From Novosphingobium sp. G106 (GTDB taxonomy: Bacteria; Pseudomonadota; Alphaproteobacteria; Sphingomonadales; Sphingomonadaceae): 64,000 bases of DNA. Position numbers and translations under genes: made by a program. The stretch lies in NCBI RefSeq assembly GCF_019075875.1, contig NZ_JAHOOZ010000001.1:2728001-2792000 (forward strand). The letters are read 5' to 3'. Shown one piece after another: positions 17,453-26,030 of this stretch. Under the pieces are notes generated by a model. That model was given only the letters and a program-made list of their open reading frames with translations, did not search any database and was not told the origin of the DNA. Within the stretch, counting starts at the first letter, position 1. The number at the start of each line of letters is the position of its first letter.

Positions 17453-19144
17453 TTGCGCGATGCGGGCGAACTCGTGCTGGCGGCCGGCTTTGCCAGCGCC
17501 GTCGGGCCGCGCGAGGAGAACCAGGATTTCGGCGGCGTCCACCTGGGCAGCGCGCTCGAACGCGCCCGCCACGGCGTGATTGCCGCGGTGGCGGACGGCG
17601 TTAGCGGCGGCAAGCGGGGCCGCGTGGCGGCGGAGCTTGCGGTGCGGGCACTGATCGAGGGCTTCTACGCGATGCCCGATACGCTGGGTCCGGCGAAGGC
17701 GATGCAGCGTCCGCTGGCCGCCTACAACCGCTGGCTGCACGGCATGGGCCGCGGCGACGACATGGAGAACGCCGCGACGACCTTCACCGCTCTGGCGCTG
17801 CGCGGCCGGCGCGCGCACCTGGCGCACGTCGGCGACAGCCGCGCCTGGCGCTTTGCCGGCGGGCGGCTGGCCTGCCTCACGACCGATCACGTCCGCCCCG
17901 AGCCCGACTTGCGCCACGTGCTGATCCGCGCGCTTGGCATGGAGGCCGAGTTGCGGCTCGATCACTCGACGATCGAGCTGGCCGAGCACGACCGCCTGCT
18001 GCTGACCAGCGACGGCGTCCACGGAACACTGAGCGCGGCCAGGATCGCGGCAATCCTGGGCTGCCAGATGTCGGCCGAAGCGACCGCCGAGGAACTCGTC
18101 GAGGCAGCGCTCGCCGCGGGCGGCAAGGATAACGCCACCGCCGTGCTGATCGACGTCGTCCGCCTGCCCGCGCCCGATCACGAAGGCATCCTCTCGGGCC
18201 TGTCCGCCCTGCCCTCGATCGCGCCGCCTGCGGTGGGCGCCAGCTTCGACGGCTTCCGCATCGAGCGCGTGCTGAGCGAAGGGCGCTATGCGATCCTGCT
18301 CGTCGCCGAGGACGGCGAGGACGGCAGCAAGGTCGTGCTCAAGTTCCCGCGGCAGGGCGCGCTCAGCGAACGCGCGATTCGCCTGGCCTTCGCCCGCGAA
18401 GTGCTGCTCGCCCAGCGCGTCGCCAGCCCATTCGTGCTCGCCGCCCACCCGGTGCGACCCGAGCGGCAGACCGCGCTCTACTGCGTCCAGCCTTTGCTCG
18501 AGGGCGAGACCATGGCGCAGAAGCTGGCCGGCGGCCTGCCCTCGCTGAAGCTCGGCGTCGAGCAGGCGATCCGGCTCACTCGCGCGGTCGCGGCGCTGCA
18601 CCGGCTCGAAGTGGTCCACCGCGACATCAAGCCCGACAATGTCATGCTCACCACCGACGGCGGTCTCAAGCTGATCGACCTCGGCGTCGCGCGGTTGCCG
18701 CGGGTCGAGGATTTCCACGGCGACGAGATCCCCGGCACGCCGGGTTTCATGGCGCCCGAGCAGTTCGCCGGGAACGCCGGCGACGCGCTGACCGACCAGT
18801 TCGCGCTGGGCGTCACGCTCTACCGCTGGCTGACCGGCCACTGGCCCTTCGGCGAGCAGGAAGCCTTCCAGCGCCCGCGCTTCGGCCGTCCGGTGCCGCC
18901 GTCCAAGTACCGCGCCGAGATCCCCAGCTGGCTCGACGACGCGATCCTGACCGCAATCCAGCCCGACCCAGATGCGCGCTTCGCTGACGTGATCGACCTG
19001 CTGCGCGCGCTCGAACGTGGCGGCTCGCTCGAAGTCCGCCCGCGCCGCCCGCTGCCGCTGATCGAGCGCAACCCGGTGGCCTTCTGGCAGGCGGTCAGCG
19101 CAGCGCTGGCGCTGGGCCTCGTCCTGTCGCTGATCCTGCACTAG
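17453..19144 (+). CDS. PP2C phosphatase-Ser/Thr kinase fusion with C-terminal membrane anchor
   Basis: A 563-residue bifunctional protein. Residues 1-240 form a PP2C-type phosphatase: GPREENQD, AVADGVSGG (about 46), HVGDSRAWR, LLTSDGVHG (about 186) and GKDNATAVLI. Residues 260-530 form a Hanks-type kinase: lysine in VVLKFPRQG, catalytic HRDIKPDN (about 388-395), DLG in place of DFG, and APEQ. The Gly-rich loop is weak (LSEGRYA). A single hydrophobic segment ends the protein (SAALALGLVLSLIL), so it is tail-anchored with both domains in the cytoplasm. The start is TTG with GAGGGAG 8 bases upstream. Similar fusions occur in nitrate loci, so NarK or the Nas system may be its target. It is the only plus-strand gene in the locus. 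Confidence 0.85.
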   Translation: MRDAGELVLAAGFASAVGPREENQDFGGVHLGSALERARHGVIAAVADGVSGGKRGRVAAELAVRALIEGFYAMPDTLGPAKAMQRPLAAYNRWLHGMGRGDDMENAATTFTALALRGRRAHLAHVGDSRAWRFAGGRLACLTTDHVRPEPDLRHVLIRALGMEAELRLDHSTIELAEHDRLLLTSDGVHGTLSAARIAAILGCQMSAEATAEELVEAALAAGGKDNATAVLIDVVRLPAPDHEGILSGLSALPSIAPPAVGASFDGFRIERVLSEGRYAILLVAEDGEDGSKVVLKFPRQGALSERAIRLAFAREVLLAQRVASPFVLAAHPVRPERQTALYCVQPLLEGETMAQKLAGGLPSLKLGVEQAIRLTRAVAALHRLEVVHRDIKPDNVMLTTDGGLKLIDLGVARLPRVEDFHGDEIPGTPGFMAPEQFAGNAGDALTDQFALGVTLYRWLTGHWPFGEQEAFQRPRFGRPVPPSKYRAEIPSWLDDAILTAIQPDPDARFADVIDLLRALERGGSLEVRPRRPLPLIERNPVAFWQAVSAALALGLVLSLILH

Positions 19145-19180
19145 CCTCATCGGCCGCTTGCTCCGCCCTGCGGACAACGC

Positions 19181-19229
19181 AAAAAAGCCGCCTCGACTTG
19201 GGTCCCTGGAGGGAGCCAGTTCGGGCGGC
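19181..19229 (-). terminator. Terminator of the second leader, downstream of nasS
   Basis: On the minus strand GCCGCC pairs with GGCGGC (19224-19229 with 19187-19192) and an inner GGCTCCC/GGGACCC-like stem closes a TCCA loop. Six T follow directly (19181-19186). It would end nasTS transcripts unless NasT antiterminates. Confidence 0.85.
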
Positions 19230-19370
19230 GACGTTGCCACGCAATGTTTCAGTGAAGCCGATTGGCGCTCTGGGCCGCCCGTCCTTGGGCGGCGGCCGGA
19301 CCGGCTGCTGCGCAAGAGCTAACCGATTCGCTCAGTCTCGGTAAAGTTATTTTTTGCGATGCAGCATGAA
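19181..19370 (-). promoter_or_regulatory. Second ANTAR-type attenuator leader, antisense to the kinase gene
   Basis: This element begins 6 bases after the nasS stop on the same strand and shares blocks with the nirB leader: a GCTGCA(C)TGCA-like start, CGAATCGGTTAG (19319-19330; 14632-14643 in the nirB leader), GCGCAGCAGC, GCGTGGCAACG, and a terminator ending in GAGGCGGCTTTTT. A perfect 7-bp hairpin (19274-19293) carries the hexaloop AAGGAC, again with A at position 1 and G at 4. The next minus-strand gene is narK, about 1.8 kb further on. The kinase gene lies between in the opposite direction. Confidence 0.7.
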
Positions 19371-19376
19371 CGGGTG

Positions 19377-20585
19377 TCAGCCGAGGTCGGCGATGTAGTC
19401 GGCAAGATGCGTCGGATCGAACACCCGACCATCAAAAAAGCCATTGCTTTCCAAGGTCATCGTACCTTGCTGCGTGGACACCGAAGTCTTCTGGTTGAGG
19501 CTGCCTTCGACCTTGGAACTGGCGCCCGGAAGCGGCTCGCCGGTGCCGATTAGTGCACTGCGGTATATGTCCGGCCGGAACACGCGACCCGCTTTTGCAG
19601 CATCCGCCGAATCGAAGGCTATCCCATCCCAGCGTGCCATCTGGGTGTAGAGCCACTGCGCCTGACTGACCCACGGGAAGTTGGCCGCCTCACGATATTG
19701 GAACATAAAATCGGGAAAATGAACCAATTCGTCCCCACGCACCAGCAGCAAACGATCGGAGATGGCGCGCCGGATCAACACCGGGTCGCCGTCGAGATAT
19801 TCGGCGCGCGCGAGGATCGCGGCGTTCTTTTCCCAGTTCGCCGGATCGACGAAATGTTTGCCCGCACGGCACATGGCGCGGATCAGCCGCTCCACCGCAC
19901 CGCGCTTCTCGTTGAGGACCGGCTCGCGCAGCGCGAGAACCTTCTCGACGCCTCGACGCCAGATCTGCGCAGTCGCCAGCACGATCTGCCCCGCCCCGCG
20001 CTCGACCGCGACGCTGTTCCACGGCTCGCCGACGCAGATGCCGTCGACCTCGCCCGATTCCAGCGCATCCGCGCAAAACGGCGGCGGCACGGTGGTGATC
20101 TCGACGTCGCGGTCCGGCCTGATCCCGCAGGCGGCGAGCCAATAGCGCAACATGTAGTTGTGGCTCGAATAGCGATGTACCACGCCGAAACGCAGGGGAT
20201 TTCCAGCGCTTGCCCGCTCGCGCACCACCTCGGCCAGCGCCGCGCCCACCTTGGCCGGATCGCCCAGTTTTCCCTTTGTGCCCACGCGTTCGGCGATGTC
20301 GGTGTGCAAGGTGATCGCATTGCCGTTGAGCCCCAGAACGAAAGGCACCGACAGCGGCTGCGCCGGTCGCCCGCGCCCCAGCGTGGTCGCAATGGCGAGC
20401 GGGGCAACCATGTGCGCAGCGTCGCTGTGGCCATAGAGCAGCCGGTCGAGCACCGTCGCCCAGGACACATCCTTGACGAGGTTCAGCGACAGCCCTTCGT
20501 CCTCGGCGAAGCCGTGTTCGCGCGCCAGGATCGGCAGGCAACCGTCGACCAAGGGCAAGAAACCGATCGTCAGCTCCTCGGCCAT
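19377..20585 (-). CDS. nasS: Nitrate-binding sensor protein NasS (NrtA-like)
   Basis: A 402-residue protein related to the periplasmic nitrate-binding protein NrtA but without a signal peptide, the usual feature of NasS, the cytoplasmic nitrate/nitrite sensor that holds NasT inactive until nitrate binds. Typical blocks are GFLPLVDGCLPILAREHGF, SDAAHMVAPLAIA, RYSSHNYMLRYWLAACG and VDGICVGEPWNSVAVE. The ATG overlaps the nasT stop by one base (TGATG), so the pair is made in fixed ratio. The frame runs upstream without homology. The leader at 19181-19370 begins just after its stop. Confidence 0.88.
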   Translation of the reverse strand: MAEELTIGFLPLVDGCLPILAREHGFAEDEGLSLNLVKDVSWATVLDRLLYGHSDAAHMVAPLAIATTLGRGRPAQPLSVPFVLGLNGNAITLHTDIAERVGTKGKLGDPAKVGAALAEVVRERASAGNPLRFGVVHRYSSHNYMLRYWLAACGIRPDRDVEITTVPPPFCADALESGEVDGICVGEPWNSVAVERGAGQIVLATAQIWRRGVEKVLALREPVLNEKRGAVERLIRAMCRAGKHFVDPANWEKNAAILARAEYLDGDPVLIRRAISDRLLLVRGDELVHFPDFMFQYREAANFPWVSQAQWLYTQMARWDGIAFDSADAAKAGRVFRPDIYRSALIGTGEPLPGASSKVEGSLNQKTSVSTQQGTMTLESNGFFDGRVFDPTHLADYIADLG

Positions 20586-21163
20586 CACTTCCCTCCCATG
20601 AGCTTGTGCGCCGTTACGATCGCATCGGCGATCTCGGCTATCTTTCGCCCTTGATCCATCGCGGCCTTGCGCATTTCGGCATAGGCCTTGGGCTCGGGAA
20701 GCCCACGGCTGTCCATGAGGATGCGCTTGGCCTTGTCGATCGTCTCCCGCTCGGCCAGCGCGCCGCGCGCCTCGGCGAGATCGGACTGGAGCCGCGCAAA
20801 GGCGTTGAACCGCCGCACAGCAACGTCGATCAGCGGCTTGATCCGCCCCGCCGCGAGCCCGTCGACGACATAGGCCGAGACACCGGCATCGATCGAGGCG
20901 GCGATCGATTCGTCGTCGCTCTCGTCGACGAACATCGCGATCGGCCGGGCTAGTGCGCGGCTCACAGCGAAATATTCCTCGAGCACGTCGCGCGAGGGGT
21001 TGCCGAGGTCCATAAGGACGATGTCCGGGGCAATCTCGCCAATCCGCGCGACCAGCCCGCGCCGCTCGGTCACGACGAAGATCTCGCAATCGTCGAGCGA
21101 TGCGAGACCTTCCTGGATTACCGAGGCGCGTGCGGCGCTTTCATCGACGATGGCGATGCGCAT
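20585..21163 (-). CDS. nasT: NasT-type ANTAR antiterminator
   Basis: A 192-residue response-regulator-like protein. The receiver half begins MRIAIVDES and has the phospho-acceptor-position Asp52 (IVLMDLG). The C-terminal ANTAR domain (about 125-186) contains LAERETIDKAKRILMDSRGLPEPKAYAEMRKAAMDQG in pieces typical of RNA-binding ANTAR helices. It binds hexaloop hairpins in leader RNA and prevents termination; two fitting leaders lie in this locus. AAGAGGCG precedes the ATG, and a TGCACTGCA motif lies 7 bases upstream of the start. Confidence 0.9.
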   Translation of the reverse strand: MRIAIVDESAARASVIQEGLASLDDCEIFVVTERRGLVARIGEIAPDIVLMDLGNPSRDVLEEYFAVSRALARPIAMFVDESDDESIAASIDAGVSAYVVDGLAAGRIKPLIDVAVRRFNAFARLQSDLAEARGALAERETIDKAKRILMDSRGLPEPKAYAEMRKAAMDQGRKIAEIADAIVTAHKLMGGK

Positions 21164-21170
21164 CGCCTCT

Positions 21171-21179
21171 TGTGCAGTG
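21171..21179. promoter_or_regulatory. TGCA-N-TGCA motif upstream of nasT
   Basis: TGCAGTGCA (TGCACTGCA on the nasT strand) is an interrupted palindrome found at the same kind of position before nasT and before the nirB leader (14668-14676); a degenerate copy (TGCATCGCA, near 19355-19363) starts the second leader. It may be a regulator site or promoter element shared by the nitrate genes. Confidence 0.4.
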
Positions 21180-21211
21180 CAGCGAACCCATTTGGCAAGG
21201 GGTAGGCTCGA

Positions 21212-22666
21212 TCAGAGCCGGGCATCGGAGAGAACTGCGGGCTTGACCTCGACCACGTCCGCCGACCTCCAGCTGCCGCCGAGCGTGCGGAACAGCTCCA
21301 CCTGGGCGAAAGCGACCGCGCGCGTGGCTTCGGCGAGATCTGCGTCGGACCGCGCCAGCGTGCGCTGCGCGTCGAGCACCGAAAGGAAGTCGATCTGTCC
21401 CTGGCGCTGGCGAGCGAGGCTGATCCGCGCCGCGGCATCGGCGGCGTCTCGCGCCGAAGACAGCGTCGCCTTGCGGAGCAGCGCATTGCGATAGGCGGAG
21501 AGCGCAGTCTCGGTCTCACCCAGCGCGCGCAGCACGGTACCGTCGAAGCTCGCAAGATCGGCCTGGGCATCGGCCCGCGCGCCGCCGATCCGGGCACGAA
21601 TCGCTTCCTGGTTGGGGAATGCCCAGCTAATCAGCGGCCCGAGCAGCCAGCGGAACGGGCCTCCCGAGAATATATCGGTCGAGCCTATCGCCGTCGCGCC
21701 GATCGATCCGCCCAAGGTGATCCGCGGATAGAGATCGGCCGTGGCCACGCCGATCCGCGCGGTATCGGCCGCGAGCCGGCGCTCCGCCGCGCGGACGTCG
21801 GGACGCCGCGACAGCAGGATACGGCCGTCGCCGATCGGGATCGGCTGGCCAACATCGGGCGTGGTCGTGCGCGTCTTGGCATCGGCGGGCAGGTCCTGCG
21901 GCGTGCGGCCGGTCAGCAGCGCAAGGCGGAACAGCGCCGCGTCGCGGTCGGCGGTCAGCGAGGGGATCGCCGCCTGCTCCTGCTCGCGGAGCTGGGTGAC
22001 GCGGATGACATCTAGCTGCTGCGACAGCCCGCGATCGAACCGCGCCTGGGTGATGCGCACCGAACCGTCGAGCAATTCGATCGTGCGCTTCGCGACGGCC
22101 AGCCGCTCGGCTGAAGAGGTCGCGTCGACATAGGCCTGGACCGTGTCGGCGACGACGGTGACGCGCACCGCATCGGCATCCTCCTGCGCGGCCGAGAGAT
22201 CGGCGCGCGAGGCCTCGACCCCACGCTTGACCCGACCGAACAGGTCGAGCTCGTAACCGATCTCGATCCCGCCATCGACGGTGCGGAACTGGCGATCGGC
22301 GCCGGGCAGAACCTGGCTCGACGGCACGCGGCCATAGGTGCCCGAAGCGGAGATATTCGTCTGCGGCAGGGCTTCCGAACGCGCGCCGCGGAGCGAAGCC
22401 CGTGCCCGCTCGATCCGCGCCACGGCGACGCGGATGTCGGTATTGGCCGCCAGGGCATCGGCGACGAGCTTGTCGAGCACCGGGTCGCGGTAGAGCTGCC
22501 ACCAGTCGCTGGCGGGCTCGGCGGCGGCGACCGAAGCGTCGCCCGCACCAAGGAATGGCCCGCTCGCGGTCGGCGGCGGTGTGGCGGCGACGTAGTTGGG
22601 GCCTACCGCGCAGCCGGTGAGGCTGGAAGCGGCGAGCAGCGACAGGATGAAGTTACGGGTCTTCAT
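21212..22666 (-). CDS. OprM/NodT-type outer-membrane efflux lipoprotein
   Basis: A 484-residue TolC-fold outer-membrane channel. The lipobox (SLTGCAVGPNY) follows a short signal peptide, so Cys is lipidated. Two repeated outer-membrane-efflux domains with long amphipathic helices follow (AVARIERARASLRGARSEALPQTNIS; RRPDVRAAERRLAADTARIGVATADLYP). ATG 22666 lies 10 bases after the RND pump stop, so this is the last gene of the hyp-adaptor-pump-channel operon. Confidence 0.9.
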   Translation of the reverse strand: MKTRNFILSLLAASSLTGCAVGPNYVAATPPPTASGPFLGAGDASVAAAEPASDWWQLYRDPVLDKLVADALAANTDIRVAVARIERARASLRGARSEALPQTNISASGTYGRVPSSQVLPGADRQFRTVDGGIEIGYELDLFGRVKRGVEASRADLSAAQEDADAVRVTVVADTVQAYVDATSSAERLAVAKRTIELLDGSVRITQARFDRGLSQQLDVIRVTQLREQEQAAIPSLTADRDAALFRLALLTGRTPQDLPADAKTRTTTPDVGQPIPIGDGRILLSRRPDVRAAERRLAADTARIGVATADLYPRITLGGSIGATAIGSTDIFSGGPFRWLLGPLISWAFPNQEAIRARIGGARADAQADLASFDGTVLRALGETETALSAYRNALLRKATLSSARDAADAAARISLARQRQGQIDFLSVLDAQRTLARSDADLAEATRAVAFAQVELFRTLGGSWRSADVVEVKPAVLSDARL

Positions 22667-22676
22667 GGCCTTTGTC

Positions 22677-25600
22677 CTATTCGGCCGGCTGCAGCATGGG
22701 GTCGGCGGAGCCGCGACGGCGGAGCGTGCGGAGCCGGTCGGCCAGATTGCGGCAGACGACGTAGAAAGTGGGCGTGAACAGCAGGCCGAAGGCGGTGACA
22801 CCGGCCATGCCGAAGAACACCGCTGTGCCCAACGCCTGGCGCAGCTCGGCGCCGGCCCCCTCGGCGATCACGAGCGGCACGGCGCCGAGGATGAAGGCGA
22901 AGGACGTCATCAGGATCGGCCGCAGGCGGGTGCGCGCGGCATAGACCGCGGCCTCGATTGGCGACATGCCGCGTTCCTCCTCGGCCTGCTTGGCGAATTC
23001 GACCACGAGGATCGCGTTCTTGGCCGCGAGCGCGATCAGCACGACCAGCCCGATCTGCGTCAGGATGTTGTTGTCCATGCCGCGCAGGTTGACCCCGGCC
23101 ATGGCCGCGAACAGGCACATCGGCACGATCAGGATGATCGACAGCGGCAGGGTCAGGCTTTCGTACTGCGCCGCGAGGACGAGGAAGACGAACAGCACGG
23201 CCATGCCGAAGACGATCCCGGCGGTGTTGCCCGCCGACGCCTGCTGGAAGGCGATGCCGGTCCACTCATGGGCATAGCCTGAAGGCAGCGAGGCGTCGGC
23301 GAGCTTCTCCATCGTCGTCAACGCCTGGCCCGAGGAGTACCCGGGGGCGACGTTGCCGTCGATCTCCACTGCAGGGAGCAGGTTGTAGCGGACCACGCGG
23401 TAGGGGCCGGTCTTGTCCTGGAAGGTCGCGACCGAGCCGATCGGCACCATGGCGCCCGAGTTCGACCGCGTCTTCAGGTTGGCGATATCGGCGATCGAGC
23501 CGCGATAGGGCGCATCGGCCTGCGCGGTGACGCGATAGGTGCGGCCAAGCAGGTTGAAATCATTGACGAAAGTCGATCCCAGATAGACCTGCAGCGCCTC
23601 GAACACACGCTCTGGCGGCACGCCCAGCAGATTGGCCTTGCTCCGATCGACGTCGGCGAAGACGCGCGGCGTGTTAAGGTTGAACAGGGTATAGACCTGG
23701 CTCAGCCCCTTCTCCTGGTTGGCCTTGGCGAGGAAGGCGCCGGCGGTCTTGGCGAGTTCACTGTAGCCGCGGCCCTCGCGGTCCTCGAGGATCATGCGGT
23801 AGCCGCCTGGAGGCACGATGCCGTTGATCGTCGGCGGCGGCAGCAGATAGATCTGTGCTTTGTCGTAGCCGGCAAGCGCCTTGTGCGCCTCGGCCATGAT
23901 CTGGTCATAGGTCACGCCTTCCTTCTGGCGCTCGGCGAAGCTCTTGAACGGGAAGTAGATCGCGGCGGCATCGGGCGAGGCGGTGCGCGAGGGACCGTGC
24001 AGGCCGGCGAACATGACCGCCCCGCGGATGCCCTTGATCGGCAGCAGCTTCTGCGCGATCTCGCGCGTCACCTCGTCGGTGCGCTCCAGCGAGGAGCCCG
24101 CGGGCAGGAACGCGGCGGCGAGGAAATAGCCCTGGTCCTGCTGGGGCACGAAGCCGCCCGGCGTCGCCCAGAACATACCGAGCGTCGCGGCGATGAGGCC
24201 CGCATAGGTCAGCAGCATTCTCTTCGGGCGCATCAGCAACCGGCGGGTCAGCCGGGCATAGCCGTGGCTGAGCTTCTCGAAGCCGTCGTTGAAGCGCTCG
24301 GCGCCGCGCGCGGCGATCTGGCGCCAGCGCGGCAGATCGGCGATCTCCTGGCCGCCGTGGCGCGGACGCAGCAGGATCGCGGCGAGCGCCGGCGACAGCG
24401 TCAGCGAGAGCACGAGCGAGATCACCGTCGCGGTCGAGATCGTCACCGCGAACTGCTTGTAGAAGGCGCCCGAGATGCCGCTGATGAACAGCGTCGGCAC
24501 GAAGACCGCGCAGAGCACGAGGACGATGGCGACGAGCGCGCCCGAGACCTCGTCCATCGAGGTGCGTGCGGCTTCGAGCGGGCTCAGCCCCTCCTCGATA
24601 TAGCGCTCGACGTTCTCGACCACGACGATCGCGTCGTCGACGACGATGCCGATCGCCAGCACCAGCCCGAACAAGGATAGGTTGTTGAGCGAGTAACCGA
24701 GCGCCGCGAGCATCACCGCCGTGCCGATCAGCGAGACCGGGATGGCGATGATCGGGATGACCGCCGCGCGCCAGTTCTGCAGGAACACGAGGATGACGAG
24801 AACGACGAGGATCATCGCCTCGAACAGCGTGTGGTAGACGGCGTCGATCGACTGGCCGATGAATTCGGTCGGGTTGTAGATGACGCTGTATTCGAGGCCC
24901 TTGGGGAACTTGGTGGCCAGCGAGTCCATCTCGGCGCGGACCTTCTGGGCGGCGTCGAGCGCGTTCGAGCCCGGACGCTGCAGCACCGCGATGACCACGG
25001 TCGGCTTGCCCGAGAGATAGGTGTTGATGTTGTAGTCCTGCGCGCCGAGCTCGACCCGGGCGACGTCGCGGACGCGAACCTGGCGGCCGCTGGCATCGGT
25101 GCGAATGACGATGTCGGCGAACTGCTGCGGATCGTTGAGCCGGCCTTGGAGCTCGACCCCGACCTGATAGGCATTGCCCTGGTTGTAAGGCGGCTGACCG
25201 AGCGCACCGGCGGAAACCTGCACGTTCTGCGCGCGCAGCGCCGCCAGGATCTCGCCCGCGGTCAGGTCTAGCGCGGCGGCGCGGCCCGGATCGATCCAGA
25301 TGCGCATGCCGTAGTCGCGCGAGCCGAACAGGGTGACGTCACCGACGCCGTCGATCCGCGACAGACGGTCGCGCACCTGGGTCAGCGCATAGTTCGACAG
25401 GTAATTGCGGTCGAAAGTGCCGTCGGGCGACTGCAGGTTCACGACCATCAGGAAGTCGGGCGAGGTCTTGCGCGTGACGACGCCGAAGCGCTGCACTTCC
25501 TCAGGCAGGCGGGGGTCGCCACGGCGACGCGGTTCTGGACGAGCACCTGGGCGGCATCAAGGTCGGTGCCGATCTTGAAAGTGACGGTGATCGTCACCTT

Positions 25601-25864
25601 GCCGTCGCCGGTCGACTGCGAGCTCATGTAGAGCATGTCGTCGACGCCGTTGATCTCCTGCTCGATCGGCGCGGCCACGGTTTCGGCAACGGTCTCGGCC
25701 GAAGCACCCGGATATTGGGCAACGACGGTCACCGTCGGCGGGACGATGTCGGGATACTGGCTGATCGGCAGGCCGACGAAAGCCAGCGCGCCGACGATGG
25801 TGATGATCACCGCGATGACGCCGGCGAAGATCGGCCGGTCGATGAAGAAGCGCGAAAGTCGCAT
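22677..25864 (-). CDS. RND (HAE1/AcrB-type) efflux pump, inner-membrane transporter (frameshifted in this sequence)
   Basis: The proton-driven pump of a tripartite exporter. It begins MRLSRFFIDRPIFAGVIAVI and has the usual FIDRP start, two large periplasmic loops and 12 membrane segments. The proton-relay pair is visible in GIVVDDAIVVVENVERY. The frame breaks at a G5 run (25511-25515): VAVATP in one frame, RLPEEVQRFGVVTRKTSPDF in the next. Adding one base gives a 1062-residue protein, normal for AcrB. AAAGGGGG is 6 bases before the ATG. The multi-drug or solvent substrate is unknown. Confidence 0.9.
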
Positions 25865-25927
25865 GGGGTGCCCCCTTTCTGGGGTGGTGTCCGATTGAGG
25901 CGGGACCGCGCCTGTCAAAATATCCTC

Positions 25928-26014
25928 GTCATTCCGCAGGCGCAGAACCCCATCCCCCGCCGGTTCGGTGGCGGGAATGGGCGGGAGATGGGTTCCCGCT
26001 CTCGCGGGAATGAC
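25928..26014. repeat. REP-like inverted repeat
   Basis: Arms starting GTCATTCCGC (25928) and ending GCGGGAATGAC (26014) are imperfect inverted copies of about 30 bases flanking a central part. Related elements lie at 43071-43160 and 62820-62907. It occupies the space between the adaptor and pump genes and would fold strongly in their mRNA. Confidence 0.6.
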
Positions 26015-26030
26015 TACGTTCTTCGTTAGG

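Noticed and set aside
17357..19315. Long minus-strand frame of 652 codons opposite the PP2C-kinase
   Set aside because: It is a shadow of the kinase gene in GC-rich DNA: its translation is rich in Arg, Gln and Asp and shows no domain, while the plus-strand frame has all the catalytic motifs.
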